This document shows, piece after piece, positions 18,665-28,227 of a DNA stretch of 64,000 nt. The notes under the pieces were generated by a model. It had not been told where the DNA came from. It searched no databases and saw nothing but the letters and a program-made list of their open reading frames with translations. Within the stretch, counting starts at the first letter, position 1, and each line of letters starts with the position of its first letter. Made by a program: the position numbers and the translations under genes. Source of the DNA: Corynebacterium sp. 122RC1 (lineage in GTDB: Bacteria; Actinomycetota; Actinomycetes; Mycobacteriales; Mycobacteriaceae); NCBI RefSeq assembly GCF_024580955.1, contig NZ_JANIKD010000001.1, forward strand, positions 124,001 through 188,000. The letters run 5' to 3'.

Positions 18665-19966
18665 ATGAGCAAGTCCTTCCTGCAAAAGATGCCCGACGGC
18701 ACCGTGAAACAACTGAATCCTTTTTCTGGGACGCAGGCCTGGACGGTCACTGGCCGCGGCAACCGCCCGCTTGGGCTGCCCGTGGTCGACCCGAAACCGC
18801 TGGACCCACAAGACCACGTTGCGTTCTGCGCGTTTTGCCAGGATCGCATGTTGGAAACGCCCCCGGAGAAGGCGCGCATGGTGGGCGGGCAGATCGTCAC
18901 TGGCGTGATGGCGGAGGATCTTGGCGCTACCCAGGCGGATTTCCGCCGCGTTGCCAACCTGTTTGAGATCGTGACCTACGAGTATTGGCAGGCCAACTAC
19001 GGCTACCACATGCCCGAGGAGCTGGAGCGTTGGTACGCGCGCTATGTTGGCACCTCGCAGGGCCTTGAGCATGTGCTGCGCTCGGTGCGCACGAAACGCA
19101 AGGCGTCAGGTCGCAGTGCCGACGCCCCCCAATCGGAACTGCTCGCACAGGCTGCACCGTTCTTCGGCGGCGGCCATGACCTCATTATCGGCCGGCGTCA
19201 CTTTATCGATGGTGCCACCGATGACAGTCAGCTCGCCGGGTCGGGAACGCTGCACCCCGACGAGCACGCCGAGTTGATTGCGTTTACGGTTGCCAGCACC
19301 AAGGCGCTCTACGCCCAGAACCGCTACGCGCCGTATGTGGCGGTGTTCCAGAATTGGCTGAAGCCCGCGGGCGCGTCCTTTGACCATTTGCACAAGCAGT
19401 TAGTGGCCATTGATGAGCGCGGCCGCAGCCTTGAGGATGAGATTGCGAAGCTGCGCCAAAACCCCAACATGTATAACGAGTGGGCGGTGGACTACGCGGC
19501 GAGCCAAAACCTCATCATCGCGGAAAACGAGCATGCCATCTTGTTCGCCGGGTTTGGGCACCGCTACCCCACCTTGGAGGTGTATTCCAAGTCCGCCACC
19601 TCAGAGCCGTGGCTGCAGTCGCCGGAGGAGGTGCGCGCGATGAGTGACCTCATCCACGCTGCCCACGCCGCTGCCGGCCCTGATGTTCCCTGCAATGAGG
19701 AGTGGCACCATAAGCCGGCGGACCTGGATATGCCGATGCCCTGGCGCGTGATGATCAAATGGCGCGTATCCAACCTGGCTGGTTTTGAAGGCGGCACCAA
19801 GATCCACGTGAACACCCTTTCGCCGTGGGATGTGCGCGACCGGGTGGTGGACACCATGTATGCACTGCGCAACCAAGAAAAGATTGCGCGCAATATCCTC
19901 ATTGCTACTGAATGCAAGGTAGAGCGCAATTCACTGCGCTACAACCCATTTTTGTATCTGCGGTAA
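18665..19966 (+). CDS. DUF4921 family, GalT/HIT-superfamily protein
   Basis: 433 aa. Resembles galactose-1-phosphate uridylyltransferase and other HIT nucleotidyl transferases: a CxxC pair in FCAFCQDRMLETPPEK, and the nucleotide-binding HxHxQ motif in ASFDHLHKQLVAID (about residue 240-253), preceded by NWLKPAGA. The family is annotated as DUF4921 and occurs mainly in Actinomycetota; substrate unknown. Two nucleotides before the next gene, so the pair is cotranscribed. Confidence 0.85.
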   Translation: MSKSFLQKMPDGTVKQLNPFSGTQAWTVTGRGNRPLGLPVVDPKPLDPQDHVAFCAFCQDRMLETPPEKARMVGGQIVTGVMAEDLGATQADFRRVANLFEIVTYEYWQANYGYHMPEELERWYARYVGTSQGLEHVLRSVRTKRKASGRSADAPQSELLAQAAPFFGGGHDLIIGRRHFIDGATDDSQLAGSGTLHPDEHAELIAFTVASTKALYAQNRYAPYVAVFQNWLKPAGASFDHLHKQLVAIDERGRSLEDEIAKLRQNPNMYNEWAVDYAASQNLIIAENEHAILFAGFGHRYPTLEVYSKSATSEPWLQSPEEVRAMSDLIHAAHAAAGPDVPCNEEWHHKPADLDMPMPWRVMIKWRVSNLAGFEGGTKIHVNTLSPWDVRDRVVDTMYALRNQEKIARNILIATECKVERNSLRYNPFLYLR

Positions 19967-19967
19967 C

Positions 19968-21254
19968 GTGGATCACATGCTTCTGACGTCCAACTCTTCC
20001 AGCGAATCTCATATCGCTTCCCTGATTGCCGCCTTCGCTCCAGACCCGGATTGGCAGCGCGACCTCTACCGCAAGCTGCATGCCAACCCGGAGCTTTCCG
20101 GCAAGGAGATTGAGACGGCGCGGATGATCGCCCGCGAGCTTGGTCGTTTCAACGCAGAGGTGACCACCAACATCGGCGGCAACGGAATGGTGGCGGTGTT
20201 CCGCAATGGCCCCGGTCCGACGGTGCTGATGCGCGCGGATTTTGATGGCCTCCCGGTGAAGGAGGAATCCGGGCTTGAGTGGGCCTCGCACAAAATCGAC
20301 TATTCCGGCCAAACCCCCACCCCAGTGATGCACGCATGCGGCCACGATATGCACACCACCGCGCTTCTGGGAGCCTGCCAGGTGCTGGATTCCGCCCGGG
20401 AGCACTGGAGCGGCACCTTCATTGCCCTGTTCCAGCCTTCTGAGGAAAACGGCGCTGGCGCTGCCCGCATGGTGGCCGACGGCCTGGCAGAAGCCATACC
20501 CAAGCCGGACGTCTGCTTTGGCCAGCATGTGATCGCAGGCCCCGCGGGCCAGGTGAGCAGTATGCCGGGGGCGGCGCTCGCCTCCTGCGACTCCATTGAG
20601 ATTGTGCTCACCGGCCAAAGCGCGCACGGTTCCATGCCGCATAATGCGATCGACCCCACCTTTTTGGCCGCAATGATCGTGATCCGCCTGCAAGGCATCG
20701 TGGGCAGAGAGATCCCGCCCCACGAGTTCGCCGTGGTTTCCGTTGGCACCTTGGAGTCCGGCAATTCCAACAACACCATCCCCGGGCAGGCCCGAATCGT
20801 GCTGAACTGCCGCACCTACAACGAGCAGATCAAAGCGCAACTCTACGCCGCCATCGAGCGAGTGGTACGCGGCGAATGCAAAGCTTCCGGCACCACCGTG
20901 GACCCCACCTTTCGCTACTTCGCCCACGGCCCTCTTACGGACAACACCCCGGAGGTCTTCCGGCGGGTTCGCGCGACCTTTGACCAGGTGTTCGGCCCAG
21001 ACTCTACCGACGCCACCCGCTGGACAGCTTCCGAGGACTTTGCCAACCTCCCGGAGGCCTTCGGCGCACCATACCTGTTTTGGACTGTGGGTGTGACCCC
21101 GCGCGAACAGTGGGACAAAGCCCTGGCGGAGGGCAACGTGGCGGAAACGATTCCAGTGAACCACATGGGCACCTTCGTGCCGGACTATGAGCCGACGGTC
21201 CACGCCACCACCTCAGCGGCGGTAGCAGCAGTGCTCACATACCTGAAAAAGTGA
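19968..21254 (+). CDS. M20D family amidohydrolase (N-acyl/aminoacyl hydrolase)
   Basis: 428 aa zinc-type amidohydrolase of the IAA-amino acid / hippurate hydrolase group (peptidase M20D). Visible: RKLHANPELSGKE, MRADFDGLPVKEESG, the metal site MHACGHDMHTTALLGA and FQPSEENGAGAARM, and the dimerisation insert with AHGSMPHNAIDP. Probably releases acyl groups from amides; substrate unknown. Start is GTG at 19968 or ATG at 19977; neither has a strong ribosome-binding site. It follows the DUF4921 gene directly. Confidence 0.9.
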   Translation: MDHMLLTSNSSSESHIASLIAAFAPDPDWQRDLYRKLHANPELSGKEIETARMIARELGRFNAEVTTNIGGNGMVAVFRNGPGPTVLMRADFDGLPVKEESGLEWASHKIDYSGQTPTPVMHACGHDMHTTALLGACQVLDSAREHWSGTFIALFQPSEENGAGAARMVADGLAEAIPKPDVCFGQHVIAGPAGQVSSMPGAALASCDSIEIVLTGQSAHGSMPHNAIDPTFLAAMIVIRLQGIVGREIPPHEFAVVSVGTLESGNSNNTIPGQARIVLNCRTYNEQIKAQLYAAIERVVRGECKASGTTVDPTFRYFAHGPLTDNTPEVFRRVRATFDQVFGPDSTDATRWTASEDFANLPEAFGAPYLFWTVGVTPREQWDKALAEGNVAETIPVNHMGTFVPDYEPTVHATTSAAVAAVLTYLKK

Positions 21255-21377
21255 AAAAAGCAACAGCTTTGCGGGTTCAAATGCTCTCAATCGGGAAAAT
21301 TCGGGCATAACCGGTAGGATGATGCGGGTAACACAGCGGGGCTCCGTGCGAGCTCCCTCTCCCCAATCACTCTGTGT

Positions 21378-21391
21378 AAGGAGTTTTCTCC
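21378..21391 (+). promoter_or_regulatory. Shine-Dalgarno of glgP inside a small stem
   Basis: AAGGAG (21378-21383) lies 12 nt before the ATG, longer than usual. Its GGAG can pair with CTCC at 21388-21391 across a TTTT loop, which would either shorten the effective spacing or mask the site. Function is inferred. Confidence 0.45.
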
Positions 21392-21395
21392 GAAG

Positions 21396-23774
21396 ATGAC
21401 TACTTCCCAAGAATTCACCTCTTCCGTAGGTGGACACGTCCGTGCCGTTTCCGGCACGGCCCCAACTACTGCCACGGGCCGCAAGTTCTGGTTCGGCCTT
21501 TCCCACGCTGTGATGGAGCAGCTCGCTGAAAACTGGGAGGCAACCACCAAGGCCTACGCAGCCACTCGCCAGCAGCACTACTTCTCCGCGGAGTTCCTCA
21601 TGGGCCGCGCCCTGCTGAACAACCTCACCAACCTGGACTTGGTAGACGTTGCCGAGCAGGCTACTGCCGCCAATGGGCACGCGCTTTCTGACGTCCTCGA
21701 GGCGGAAAATGACGCAGCACTGGGCAACGGTGGTCTGGGACGCCTGGCTGCCTGCTTCCTGGATTCCGCTGTCACCCAGGACTACCCGGTGACCGGCTAC
21801 GGCATCCTCTACCGCTATGGCCTGTTCAAGCAGGTTTTTGACAATGGCTTCCAGACCGAGGAGCCGGACGCGTGGAAGGAAGACGGCTACCCATTTGTGG
21901 TGCGCCGCGAAAACCAGATCCGCACTGTGCACTTTGATGACATGCACCTGCGCGCCGTGCCTTATGACATGCCGATCACCGGCTACGGCACCAACAACGT
22001 GGGCACCCTGCGCCTGTGGAAGGCTGAGCCACTGGAGGAGTTCGACTACGACGCCTTCAACTCCCAGCGCTTCACCGACGCCATCGTGGAACGCGAGCGC
22101 GTGATGGACCTTTGCCGCGTGCTCTACCCGAACGACACCACATACAACGGCAAGGTGCTGCGCGTTCGCCAGCAGTACTTCTTTGTCTCCGCATCCCTGC
22201 AGGCAATGATCGATTCCTACATCGAGCACCACGGCGAGGACCTGCGCGACTTTGGCAAGTACAACTCCATCCAGCTCAATGACACCCACCCAGTGCTCGC
22301 AATCCCAGAGCTGATGCGCCTGCTGCTCGACGAGCACAACATGACGTGGGAGGACGCCTGGAAGGTTGTCACCGAAACCTTCGCGTACACCAACCACACC
22401 GTGCTCGCAGAGGCCTTGGAGCAGTGGAACACCTCCATCTTCCAGCAGCTCTTTGGCCGCGTGTTCGAGATCATCGTGGAAATCGACCGCCGATTCCGCG
22501 AGGACATGCGCGAGCGTGGCCTGGACGAGGGCCGCATCCACTACATGTCCCCCGTACACGACGGAATGGTGCACATGGCGTGGATCGCTTGCTACGCAGC
22601 GTTTTCCATTAACGGCGTGGCCGCGCTGCACACTGAGATCATCAAGGCTGACACCCTCAAGGAGTGGCACGAGATCTGGCCGGAGAAGTTCAACAACAAG
22701 ACCAACGGTGTGACCCCACGCCGCTGGCTGAAGATGTGTAACCCTCGCCTGTCTGACCTGCTTACCCGCCTCTCCGGCTCTGATGCCTGGGTCACGAACC
22801 TGGATGAGCTGAAGAAGCTCACCGAGTTGGCCAACAACGAGGACGTGCTTGCTGAGCTCAACGAGATCAAGCACGCCAACAAGGTGGACTTTGCCAACTG
22901 GATCAAGGAGCGCCAGGGCGATGAAATCAACCCTGATTCCATTTACGACGTGCAAATCAAGCGCCTGCACGAGTACAAGCGCCAGTTGCTCAACGCCCTC
23001 TACATCCTGGATCTGTACTTCCGCATCAAGGAAGACGGCGAGGCCAACGTGCCACCACGGACCTTCATCTTCGGTGCGAAGGCTGCCCCAGGCTACGTCC
23101 GTGCAAAGGCGATCATCAAGCTCATCAACGCCATCGGCGACCTGGTGAACAACGATCCAGTTGTTTCCAAGTACCTGCATGTGGTGTTCGTGGAGAACTA
23201 CAACGTCTCCCCCGCCGAGCACATCATTCCAGCCGCGGATGTCTCCGAGCAGATTTCCACCGCCGGCAAGGAGGCCTCCGGTACCTCCAACATGAAGTTC
23301 ATGATGAACGGCGCGCTCACCCTGGGCACCCTGGACGGCGCAAACGTGGAGATCGTGGACTCCGTGGGCGATGACAACGCCTACATTTTCGGCGCCAAGG
23401 TGGAGGAGCTCCCAGAGCTCAAGGCCCACTACAATCCATGGCACCACTACGAGACGGTCCCAGGCCTCAAACGCGTTCTCGACGCCTTCACCTCGGGTCT
23501 GCTCGATGACGGCCACTCGGGCCTGTTCCACGACCTCCGCTCCTCCCTGCTGGATGGCGGCGGCTACGAAACCCCAGACGTGTACTACGTCCTGGGCGAC
23601 TTCGCTGCGTACCGCGAGACCCGCGACAAGATGGCCCGCGACTACTTTGCTGACCCAATCCACTGGGCACGGATGGCGTGGATCAACATCTGCGAGTCCG
23701 GCCGCTTCTCCTCCGACCGCACGATCGGCGACTACGCCCGTGAAGTCTGGAAGATCGAGCCAACCAAGATCTAA
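21396..23774 (+). CDS. glgP: Glycogen/maltodextrin phosphorylase
   Basis: 792 aa, normal for family GT35. Phosphorolysis of alpha-1,4-glucan to glucose-1-phosphate. The PLP-binding site GTSNMKFMMNGALTLGTLDG is intact (Schiff-base Lys in NMKF); AENDAALGNGGLGRLAACF and RQQYFFVSASLQ are further family blocks. The N-terminus (YFSAEFLMGRALLNNL) also fits. Together with glgX, treY and treZ in the window it forms the glycogen-to-glucose and trehalose branch. Followed by a strong terminator. Codon use appears highly optimised, consistent with strong expression. Confidence 0.97.
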   Translation: MTTSQEFTSSVGGHVRAVSGTAPTTATGRKFWFGLSHAVMEQLAENWEATTKAYAATRQQHYFSAEFLMGRALLNNLTNLDLVDVAEQATAANGHALSDVLEAENDAALGNGGLGRLAACFLDSAVTQDYPVTGYGILYRYGLFKQVFDNGFQTEEPDAWKEDGYPFVVRRENQIRTVHFDDMHLRAVPYDMPITGYGTNNVGTLRLWKAEPLEEFDYDAFNSQRFTDAIVERERVMDLCRVLYPNDTTYNGKVLRVRQQYFFVSASLQAMIDSYIEHHGEDLRDFGKYNSIQLNDTHPVLAIPELMRLLLDEHNMTWEDAWKVVTETFAYTNHTVLAEALEQWNTSIFQQLFGRVFEIIVEIDRRFREDMRERGLDEGRIHYMSPVHDGMVHMAWIACYAAFSINGVAALHTEIIKADTLKEWHEIWPEKFNNKTNGVTPRRWLKMCNPRLSDLLTRLSGSDAWVTNLDELKKLTELANNEDVLAELNEIKHANKVDFANWIKERQGDEINPDSIYDVQIKRLHEYKRQLLNALYILDLYFRIKEDGEANVPPRTFIFGAKAAPGYVRAKAIIKLINAIGDLVNNDPVVSKYLHVVFVENYNVSPAEHIIPAADVSEQISTAGKEASGTSNMKFMMNGALTLGTLDGANVEIVDSVGDDNAYIFGAKVEELPELKAHYNPWHHYETVPGLKRVLDAFTSGLLDDGHSGLFHDLRSSLLDGGGYETPDVYYVLGDFAAYRETRDKMARDYFADPIHWARMAWINICESGRFSSDRTIGDYAREVWKIEPTKI

Positions 23775-23790
23775 ACCCCGGACATGAAAA

Positions 23791-23821
23791 AGCCGGCGCC
23801 TTCGGGCGCCGGCTCTTTTTT
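23791..23821. terminator. Bidirectional terminator between glgP and pyk
   Basis: Perfect 10-bp stem AGCCGGCGCC / GGCGCCGGCT with a TTCG tetraloop (23791-23814), followed by CTTTTTT and preceded by AAAA at 23787-23790. It can therefore stop both glgP (plus) and pyk (minus). Confidence 0.93.
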
Positions 23822-23839
23822 GTGAGCGTGTTTGCTGGG

Positions 23840-25258
23840 TTAGACGTGGGTGTCCTCACCGAGCAGGTGCACGTGGATCATGTTGATGTTGCCTGGGATT
23901 CCTGGAGGAGTACCGGCCACCAGCACGATCATGTCATCCTTGGAGTAGCGATCCATGGAGAGCAGGGCCTTGTCGATCTCTGCGAGCATGGCGTCGGTAT
24001 CCTCCACTGGTGGGCAGAGGAAGGTCTCCGCACCCCAGGTGAGTGCCAGTTGGGAGCGCACCTCTTGGTTGGGGGTGAACACCAGCAGTGGCAGGTGGGA
24101 GTGCAGGCGGGCAACGCGCTTTGCGGTGTCGCCGGAGGAAGTGAAGGCAACGAGAGCCTTCGCGTTGAGGCGCTCTGCGATGTCACGAGCGGAGTAGGAG
24201 ATGATGCCGCGCTTGGTGCGTGGGATGTGGGCCAAGTCTGGCACACGGCCGTCCACTTCTGCGGACTGGACGATGCGGCTCATGGTGCGTACCACGTTCT
24301 GTGGGTCGATGCCCACGGAGGTCTCACCGGAGAGCATCACGGCGTCGGCGCCGTCGAGCACAGCGTTTGCCACGTCGGATGCCTCTGCGCGGGTTGGGCG
24401 CAGGTTCTCAATCATGGAGTCCAGCATCTGGGTTGCCACGATCACTGGCTTCGCGTTTTCGCGCGCGATCTGGATGGCTCGCTTCTGGAACAGCGGCACC
24501 TGCTCCAGTGGGCACTCCACGCCGAGGTCACCACGGGCAATCATGATGCCGTCGAAGGCGAGCACGATGGATTCCAGGGCATCCACGGCCTCTGGCTTTT
24601 CCAGCTTTGCGATCACCGGGCAGCGGCGGCCTTCCTCATCCATGATCTGGTGGACCAGCTCAACGTCTGCTGGGGAGCGGACAAAGGAGAGAGCGATCAT
24701 GTCCACGCCGAGCTTCAGGGCGAAGCGCAGGTCGCGGATGTCCTTTTCCGAAAGTGCGGGCACGGAGATGTCCATGCCTGGCAGGGAAACACCCTTGTTG
24801 TTGGACACGGGGCCGCCTTCCACGACCTCGCACACCACGTCATTGTCTTCCACGCGCAAGCAGACGAGGGCAACCTTGCCGTCGTCCACCAGGAGGCGGT
24901 CGCCTGGCTTCGCGTCCTTGGCCAGGTTCTTGTAGGTGGTGGAGACGCGGTCGTGGGTGCCTTCTACGTCTTCCACGGTGATGCGCACGATTTCGCCGTT
25001 GTTCCACACGGTTGCGCCGTCGACAAAGCGCCCCAAACGGATCTTCGGGCCCTGGAGGTCAGCGAGGATGCCCACTGCCCTGCCGGTCTTGTTGGTGGCC
25101 TCACGAACCCAGTTGTAGTTCTTCACGTGATCTTCGTGATCACCGTGAGACATGTTCATGCGGGCCACGTTCATGCCAGCCTCAACAAGGCCGAGGATTC
25201 CTTCCTCGCTTGCAACGGCTGGGCCTAGGGTACAAACAATCTTGGTACGACGTTCCAT
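23840..25258 (-). CDS. pyk: Pyruvate kinase
   Basis: 472 aa. Converts phosphoenolpyruvate and ADP to pyruvate and ATP, the last step of glycolysis. N-terminus RRTKIVCTLGPAVASEEG and GMNVARMNMSHGDH are classic; the active-site region IAKLEKPEAVDALESIVLAFDGIMIARGDLG and VIVATQMLDSM, MLSGETSVGIDP follow. The C-terminal domain is complete and ends DTHV. 133 nt upstream leave room for its own promoter after lgt. Confidence 0.98.
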   Translation of the reverse strand: MERRTKIVCTLGPAVASEEGILGLVEAGMNVARMNMSHGDHEDHVKNYNWVREATNKTGRAVGILADLQGPKIRLGRFVDGATVWNNGEIVRITVEDVEGTHDRVSTTYKNLAKDAKPGDRLLVDDGKVALVCLRVEDNDVVCEVVEGGPVSNNKGVSLPGMDISVPALSEKDIRDLRFALKLGVDMIALSFVRSPADVELVHQIMDEEGRRCPVIAKLEKPEAVDALESIVLAFDGIMIARGDLGVECPLEQVPLFQKRAIQIARENAKPVIVATQMLDSMIENLRPTRAEASDVANAVLDGADAVMLSGETSVGIDPQNVVRTMSRIVQSAEVDGRVPDLAHIPRTKRGIISYSARDIAERLNAKALVAFTSSGDTAKRVARLHSHLPLLVFTPNQEVRSQLALTWGAETFLCPPVEDTDAMLAEIDKALLSMDRYSKDDMIVLVAGTPPGIPGNINMIHVHLLGEDTHV

Positions 25259-25391
25259 GCCATAAACCCTATCCTTGAGCGCTACATACTGCTAGGTGAA
25301 CACGGTGTTTTGGGAACGCAAAGCCAACAAAACCCGCCCAAACCCTGGGAAAAATCGGGCATGAGCGGGCATATTCAAAGATTTTTAAGGT

Positions 25392-26243
25392 TTAGCGATT
25401 TTTCTCACAGTCCCGGCCTTTCGGCAATTTTGCAAAAATCGCCAGCGCAATCAGGCAGCTCAGTGCAGCAACAACTGTGTTTACGCGTAGCCCGAAGATC
25501 ATCATGGACTCGCTGATCCGGAAGTTCTCCAGAATCATGCGGCCAAAGGTATAGCCCGCAACGTAGAGTGCGAACACCCGGCCGTGCCCGAGCTGGAAGC
25601 GGCGGTCCGCCCACAGCAGCAGCGCAAAAATCAACACGTTCCACAACAGTTCGTAGAGGAACATCGGGTGTACGGTGTCCATCACCTGCCCGTTGGACAC
25701 GCCGGTCAGCGGTGCATATTGACCCGCCTCGTTCACGCGGTAATAAATCTCCAGCGCCCAGGGCACATCTGTGGTGGCGCCATACAGCTCCTGGTTGAAA
25801 TAATTGCCCAGCCGCCCGATGCCTTGGGCCAGGATGATGCCTGGCGCGAGGGCGTCGGCAAAGGGTGCAAAGGGGATGCCCTTTTTGCGCAGGTAAAGCC
25901 ACACGCAAAGCGTGCCCAGCGCCACCGCACCCCAAATGCCCAGGCCGCCGTTGGTGATTTTGAAAACGTCCATCGGGTTCTGGCCGGGCCCGAAATAGAG
26001 CTGGTAGTCCGTGATCACGTGGTAGAGGCGCCCGCCGATGATGCCTGAGATCACTGCCACGATCGCGGCGTCGTACACCACTTCCCCGTTGCCGCCACGG
26101 GCTTCGTAGCGCTTCTTGCCAATCCAGATTGCGGCCACAATGCCGAGGATGATCCACAGTGCATAGGCACGCACCGGCACGGGGCCAAGCATCCACACAC
26201 CTTGTGGAGGGGATGGGATGGCGGCAAGATTCAGCACATTCAC
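25392..26243 (-). CDS. lgt: Prolipoprotein diacylglyceryl transferase
   Basis: 283 aa, seven-helix membrane enzyme that attaches diacylglycerol to the lipobox cysteine of prolipoproteins. Signature [13 protein letters not shown] and the [15 protein letters not shown]-terminus are present, with GGLGIWGAV and [14 protein letters not shown] at 26243 is chosen because AAAGGA precedes it by 9 nt; an earlier in-frame start would overlap the preceding gene. Its substrates would include the lipoprotein at 45705-46352. Last gene of the his transcription unit by direction and spacing. Confidence 0.95.
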   Translation of the reverse strand: MNVLNLAAIPSPPQGVWMLGPVPVRAYALWIILGIVAAIWIGKKRYEARGGNGEVVYDAAIVAVISGIIGGRLYHVITDYQLYFGPGQNPMDVFKITNGGLGIWGAVALGTLCVWLYLRKKGIPFAPFADALAPGIILAQGIGRLGNYFNQELYGATTDVPWALEIYYRVNEAGQYAPLTGVSNGQVMDTVHPMFLYELLWNVLIFALLLWADRRFQLGHGRVFALYVAGYTFGRMILENFRISESMMIFGLRVNTVVAALSCLIALAIFAKLPKGRDCEKNR

Positions 26244-26269
26244 AGTGCGAATTCCTTTCAGGTTGGTGG

Positions 26270-27088
26270 TTAGCGCGAGGGGCAACTTGGGTGTTGGCCG
26301 GCGGCAACAAGCGCTTGAGTTGCCTCCCTGGGGTTGGAGGAGGTGACGATCGTTTCACCGATCACCACCGCGTCCGCCCCGCTCGCTGCGTACGAGAGTA
26401 ACTCAGAGGGGTCACGCACGCCGGAGAGCGCCACCCTGATGATCCGGCTGGGCAGCCCCGGCGCAATCTCCTGGAATGCCTTGCGGTTGAGCTGCATCGT
26501 GGCAAAGTCTCGGGCATTCACGCCGATGATACTTGCGTGTGCGGCCACGGCCCGGCTTGCTTCCTCCGGAGTGCGCACCTCTACTAATGCCGCCATGCCC
26601 AGGGATTCCACGCGGTCAATGAGCGCTTCAAGGCGGGGTTGTTCCAGCACCGCGGCGCGCAGCGGGATCATATCAGCCCCGTAGCAGCGCGCTTCATGCA
26701 CCTGATAGGGGTCCACAATGAAGTCACGGCACAAAATGGGCACTTCCACCGCGCTGCGTACCCTCAGCATTTCCTCTAGGGAGCCGTGGAAGCCGCGTTT
26801 CGACGTATGGCATGCAATCACCTTCGCCCCACCCGCCTCGAGCTCGCGGGCCAGACGCTCCGGGGCAGCAATATCCGCAATCACTTCCCTGCCCGGGGCA
26901 GTGCGCTTAATCTCCGCGATCACGGTACATCCGGGCTGCAGGAGAGCTGCAAGGGCGTCCCTGGGCTCGGGGCACGCCCGCGAGCGCGCCTTGATCTCCT
27001 GAAAAGGCACCTTGGCCTCGCGCTTTGCTACCTCTTGGAGGACTCGGGCCACGATCTGCTCAGAGACGCTGGGCCTGACACTGGGCAT
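26270..27088 (-). CDS. TrpC-like protein (indole-3-glycerol phosphate synthase homologue, catalytic residues altered)
   Basis: 272 aa (beta/alpha)8 protein clearly of the TrpC family: [38 protein letters not shown] and the end region [11 protein letters not shown]. Two catalytic positions are changed when aligned by eye to E. coli TrpC: the Lys of PILCKDF is Arg (PILCRDF), and the Glu of SESGI is Leu (VALSGV); SPSK has become APGR. Annotation tools will call it trpC, but normal IGP synthase activity is doubtful and a true trpC is presumably in a trp operon elsewhere. It lies downstream of the his genes and a Trp-associated membrane protein gene. Confidence 0.85.
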   Translation of the reverse strand: MPSVRPSVSEQIVARVLQEVAKREAKVPFQEIKARSRACPEPRDALAALLQPGCTVIAEIKRTAPGREVIADIAAPERLARELEAGGAKVIACHTSKRGFHGSLEEMLRVRSAVEVPILCRDFIVDPYQVHEARCYGADMIPLRAAVLEQPRLEALIDRVESLGMAALVEVRTPEEASRAVAAHASIIGVNARDFATMQLNRKAFQEIAPGLPSRIIRVALSGVRDPSELLSYAASGADAVVIGETIVTSSNPREATQALVAAGQHPSCPSR

Positions 27089-27170
27089 TCCTCGCCCCCT
27101 TCCAGCCGGTGGTGTGATGTGCCCAAGATTACTTCCAAGAAGCCGGGTGGGAAAAATCGCGGGGGTGTAT

Positions 27171-27842
27171 TTAGCCCCTGGCGTCGGTGCCTGGATCAGC
27201 AGTGGGATCAAGGTCAGCGTCGATGGCGTCCCACATGATCCGCTCAGAGTCGGGATCCTCCGCCAAATTCTCCTTGGCCCGTTCCTTGCGCGCCGCCGCT
27301 CGCTCATACTGGGTGTCTGCCGGGCGGTTGTGGCCGGGGCGCAGCGCCAAGAGCACACCGCCGACGAGCGCAAGGCCGCAGCCCAGCAATGCAAGCACCG
27401 CGGCGAGCGGTTGCACGGTGATGTGGGTGATCTCCGCCCAAGAGTTCAGGGCAGCACCATCGCGCAGGTGGCCGGTGGCGGAGCCAGAGGTGAGGATCTG
27501 GTGGGCGCGGTCAAAACTGGGGTTGCCCGCGAGGACCTGCACCGCGGAGATCGCGCCACCAGCGGCAGCCAGCGCTACGACCACCCCGACGATCCTACGG
27601 CCCCACACACGCAACGCCAGGCCGGCAATGCAGCCCGCCAGCAGGATGAGAGCAACTGCGGAAAGCTCGGTGGACCAGGTCCCACCCACGATCGGGACCA
27701 GTTGCTCGCCGGCTTTGTCATCAAATGCCTGGACTTCCAGCCAGGTCATTCTGGAGGAAAGCCACGCCATCGCCGCCCCAACCGCGATGAAAGCCGCTGC
27801 GGGTTTCACCAGGGAACCCTGTTTATGTGCCACGTCTGCCAC
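27171..27842 (-). CDS. TIGR02234-type Trp biosynthesis-associated membrane protein
   Basis: 223 aa with about four transmembrane helices (around 12-32, 55-75, 80-100 and 155-180) and a charged cytoplasmic C-terminus rich in Asp/Glu (NLAEDPDSERIMWDA). This family is found between hisI and trpC-like genes in actinobacteria; function unknown. GTG at 27842 is chosen because TAGGAGGG lies 8-9 nt upstream, 13 nt after the hisI stop. Confidence 0.85.
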   Translation of the reverse strand: MADVAHKQGSLVKPAAAFIAVGAAMAWLSSRMTWLEVQAFDDKAGEQLVPIVGGTWSTELSAVALILLAGCIAGLALRVWGRRIVGVVVALAAAGGAISAVQVLAGNPSFDRAHQILTSGSATGHLRDGAALNSWAEITHITVQPLAAVLALLGCGLALVGGVLLALRPGHNRPADTQYERAAARKERAKENLAEDPDSERIMWDAIDADLDPTADPGTDARG

Positions 27843-27855
27843 GGTACTTGCCCTC

Positions 27856-28227
27856 CTAGTTGGCGCTGGAAAGGAGTTGGTCTGCGTCAAAACAGGTGCG
27901 GTCCCCGGTATGGCAAGCGCCACCCGTCTGCTCCACTTTGAGCAGCACGGTGTCACCGTCACAGTCCAGGCGCACCTCCGTCACGCGCTGGGTAGCGCCG
28001 GAAGTCTGGCCTTTGATCCAGTATTCCTGCCTGGAGCGGGAGTAGTACGTCCCCTGGCGGGTGGCCAGCGTGTAGGCCAGTGCGTGGGAATCCATCCACG
28101 CCATCATGAGCACTTCCTGGGTGTCCGCGGCCTGCACCACCGCCGGAACCAGGCCCTGTGCATTGAATCGCACGCGTGCCTCAATGGCGGGGTCAAGCTG
28201 ATATGCGCCCGGATCAGCAGAACTCAT
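27856..28227 (-). CDS. hisI: Phosphoribosyl-AMP cyclohydrolase
   Basis: 123 aa, the stand-alone HisI size. Third step of histidine synthesis: opens the adenine ring of PR-AMP. Motifs [31 protein letters not shown] and the zinc-binding Cys/Asp cluster [20 protein letters not shown] are intact. Overlaps hisF by 4 nt (ATGA). Confidence 0.97.
   Translation of the reverse strand: MSSADPGAYQLDPAIEARVRFNAQGLVPAVVQAADTQEVLMMAWMDSHALAYTLATRQGTYYSRSRQEYWIKGQTSGATQRVTEVRLDCDGDTVLLKVEQTGGACHTGDRTCFDADQLLSSAN

Noticed and set aside
19905-21203. 432-codon open frame on the minus strand
   Set aside because: Antisense of the M20D amidohydrolase, which has all metal-binding motifs.
21213-23663. 816-codon open frame on the minus strand
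   Set aside because: Exact antisense of glgP, a full-length family member with an intact PLP site; the antisense protein has no recognisable domain.
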